Source: an uncultured Candidatus Berkelbacteria bacterium (GTDB taxonomy: Bacteria; Patescibacteriota; UBA1384; CAILIB01). From it: 6,798 nt of DNA. Position numbers and translations under genes: made by a program. The notes beneath the pieces were generated by a model. It searched no databases. It was given only the letters and a program-made list of their open reading frames with translations, and had not been told where the DNA came from. This document shows, piece by piece, positions 5,819-6,798 of the stretch. Location: NCBI GenBank assembly GCA_937895715.1, contig CALBLZ010000173.1, forward strand, positions 1-6,798, read 5' to 3'. Positions within the stretch are counted from its first letter, which is position 1, and each line of letters begins with the position of its first letter.

Positions 5819-6200
5819 GTGAGGCACTTGGTGCCTGATTCAATTGGAACGATTCGATATTCACAATTTTGCGAACGCTTGGCCGGTAGAGGACTGCTTT
5901 GCGAGCTGTTTCAAAAAGTAGTAGCTTGTCGCCATTTTCAGCATCCTTAAAGAACGGTTGCGTGAGAGCTTCCTTGCTTGTGATCGTAGCAATCTGGGGT
6001 GTTTCGTTTGGCACCAGTAGTATTGCGCCAAGTTCACGGAGCAGCTTGGCTTGTTCTCGATCGTTCTCTTCTTGAACCCGCACCGCTTCAGGGCGGTTAT
6101 TTTGAATGTACAAGTAGACACTTGTGCCAATTGCCACTAACGCAATAAGCGGAAGGATGTACATGAGAAAGATTCGGGTGGGGCGGCGGTGCATAATCAT
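5793..6200 (-). CDS. Small single-pass membrane protein, Patescibacteria-type hypothetical
   Basis: The function is unknown. The 135-residue product starts MIMHRRPTRIF; the arginines place the N-terminus in the cytoplasm. One membrane helix follows (about 11-32). A polar, helical stretch (40-57) leads to a compact extracytoplasmic domain with AILLVPNETPQIATI, QPFFKDAENGDKLLLF and KAVLYRPSVRKIVNI, then a Pro/Ala/Ser/Gln-rich tail (about 119-135). From memory, proteins with this helix plus PxxxPxIATVxD...PFFxxAxNGDKxLIY...AxLYRPSxxKII pattern are common in Patescibacteria genomes; I cannot run a search to confirm it. The start may be either ATG of MIM; no Shine-Dalgarno site favours one. It begins two bases after the stop of the phage-like gene upstream, suggesting co-transcription, and its end overlaps recF tail-to-tail. 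Confidence 0.85.
   Translation of the reverse strand: MIMHRRPTRIFLMYILPLIALVAIGTSVYLYIQNNRPEAVRVQEENDREQAKLLRELGAILLVPNETPQIATITSKEALTQPFFKDAENGDKLLLFETARKAVLYRPSVRKIVNIESFQLNQAPSASPTPQAQPQ
5822..5836. repeat. Stem-loop just past recF stop
   Basis: AGGCAC (5822-5827) and GTGCCT (5831-5836) form a perfect six-base-pair stem around a TTG loop, beginning four bases after the recF TAG. No T run follows, so it is not a canonical intrinsic terminator. It also lies within the C-terminal codons of the converging membrane-protein gene. It may slow or partly stop recF transcription, or protect the mRNA end; no other terminator is visible between the converging genes. Confidence 0.45.
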
Positions 6201-6202
6201 AG

Positions 6203-6798
6203 TTAGTAATCTGCGTCTACGTATACCGACATTAGGTCAAGTACAACTGCGGCAGCGGTTCCGCCATTATTCATGTACTCGTGCCGGGTAAGAAACTGGG
6301 TGCTTGCTGGAAGGTCGCCAGCTGCGGAAATTGTTCCGGTAGCAACGTTTCCAGTATCAAGTCGTTCAAGGCGATACTTTACATCACTTCCATTAGCGGA
6401 AGCAAACATGGTGAGTTCGTATACCGCAGCAGTGGTGTTTGCGGGGAAGTTAGAACCGAGGTCGGTTTTAGTGGCGGCTCCCGAGCCATCATTTGCCATA
6501 AACTGGAGGTTTGTATCGGCGCTATCCCAACCAACTCCAAGGATATTTGTAAGAGCAGAGGGGGAGGCAGAGGTAGAGGTGGCGCCAGTAGCGCCCATTA
6601 ACCCTACAAACAAGCGCTGGAGTGAGGTGGTGGTATTTATACCAAACCGAGACACGTAGAAGAACCCACCAAGACCCGCAGCATTTCCCCGCCACACCAT
6701 ATTTTGTGCAGTGCGCATTTCAGAAGCAGAGTTTGCCGTGGCGGCACTGGTAATGCTCATGCGGCGCATCGAGGTGCGTAGGTTGGTGCTTGCAATAG
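6203..6798 (-). CDS. Phage virion/tail-like domain protein, N-terminus beyond window
   Basis: The frame has an ATG at 6769, but it stays open to the window edge (codons for IASTNLRTS precede that ATG), so the start probably lies outside and only the C-terminal part is visible. That part has no membrane helix or enzyme motif and reads like a beta-rich structural domain. It has WRGNAAGLGGFFYVSRFGI, LFVGLMGAT, PSALTNILGVGWDSADTNLQFMANDGSG, DLGSNFP, YRLERLDTG and a YVDADY C-terminus. From memory this pattern (xRGNAAGxGGF...FVG...PSxLTNxxGVGxDxADTNLQxMxNDGSG...DLGxxFP...YxETDY) recurs in the tail or virion proteins of environmental phages. I name no formal family. It could be a prophage fragment, or a cell-surface protein that acquired a virion domain. 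It lies two bases upstream of the membrane protein on the same strand. Confidence 0.75.
   Translation of the reverse strand, partial: IASTNLRTSMRRMSITSAATANSASEMRTAQNMVWRGNAAGLGGFFYVSRFGINTTTSLQRLFVGLMGATGATSTSASPSALTNILGVGWDSADTNLQFMANDGSGAATKTDLGSNFPANTTAAVYELTMFASANGSDVKYRLERLDTGNVATGTISAAGDLPASTQFLTRHEYMNNGGTAAAVVLDLMSVYVDADY

Noticed and set aside
6273..6659. Plus-strand open frames opposite the phage-like gene
   Set aside because: The minus-strand frame has recognisable domain segments and runs to a coherent end; the plus frames overlap each other and resemble nothing.
1..6798. CRISPR array, insertion sequence, toxin-antitoxin or defence genes
   Set aside because: No regularly spaced direct repeats other than DnaA boxes, no transposase or terminal inverted repeats, and no defence-type proteins were seen.

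Overview
The window is a chromosomal replication-origin region of a bacterium. The gene order is the classic one: rpmH, rnpA, yidD and yidC run leftwards, dnaA, oriC, dnaN and recF run rightwards. A candidate-phyla (Patescibacteria/CPR) host is likely. Genes are compact and abutting, Shine-Dalgarno sites are mostly absent, the YidC is a short form, and the small membrane protein downstream of recF resembles a family I recall as widespread in Patescibacteria. The base composition looks balanced, with Saccharibacteria as a plausible but unproven placement. TGA serves as a stop (rnpA), so the UGA-recoding CPR lineages are unlikely.

Left arm (minus strand, 1-1810): rpmH (L34), rnpA (RNase P protein), yidD, yidC and a tRNA-Ser(CGA) with encoded CCA form one tight cluster, probably driven by a single promoter in front of rpmH. 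They supply a ribosomal protein, tRNA 5' processing and membrane-protein insertion.

Centre (1760-3652): the rpmH-dnaA gap holds two divergent promoters. Each is placed so that the transcript would start at, or within a few bases of, the start codon. A perfect DnaA box lies inside the dnaA promoter. The dnaA-dnaN gap is a well-structured oriC. It has an AT-rich/pyrimidine stretch, five DnaA-trio triplets, a G-rich spacer and a DnaA box (a bacterial basal-unwinding module). Further DnaA boxes follow, changing orientation midway and ending in three boxes at an exact 11-bp period.

Right arm (3653-6798): dnaN (sliding clamp) and recF (recombination mediator) follow on the plus strand. RecF overlaps tail-to-tail with a minus-strand pair: a single-pass membrane protein, and upstream of it a truncated ORF that resembles a phage virion/tail domain. 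The best candidates for novelty are this phage-like protein coupled to a conserved membrane protein next to the origin, the oriC layout, the apparently leaderless dnaA and rpmH promoters, and a YidC whose groove arginine is glutamine.
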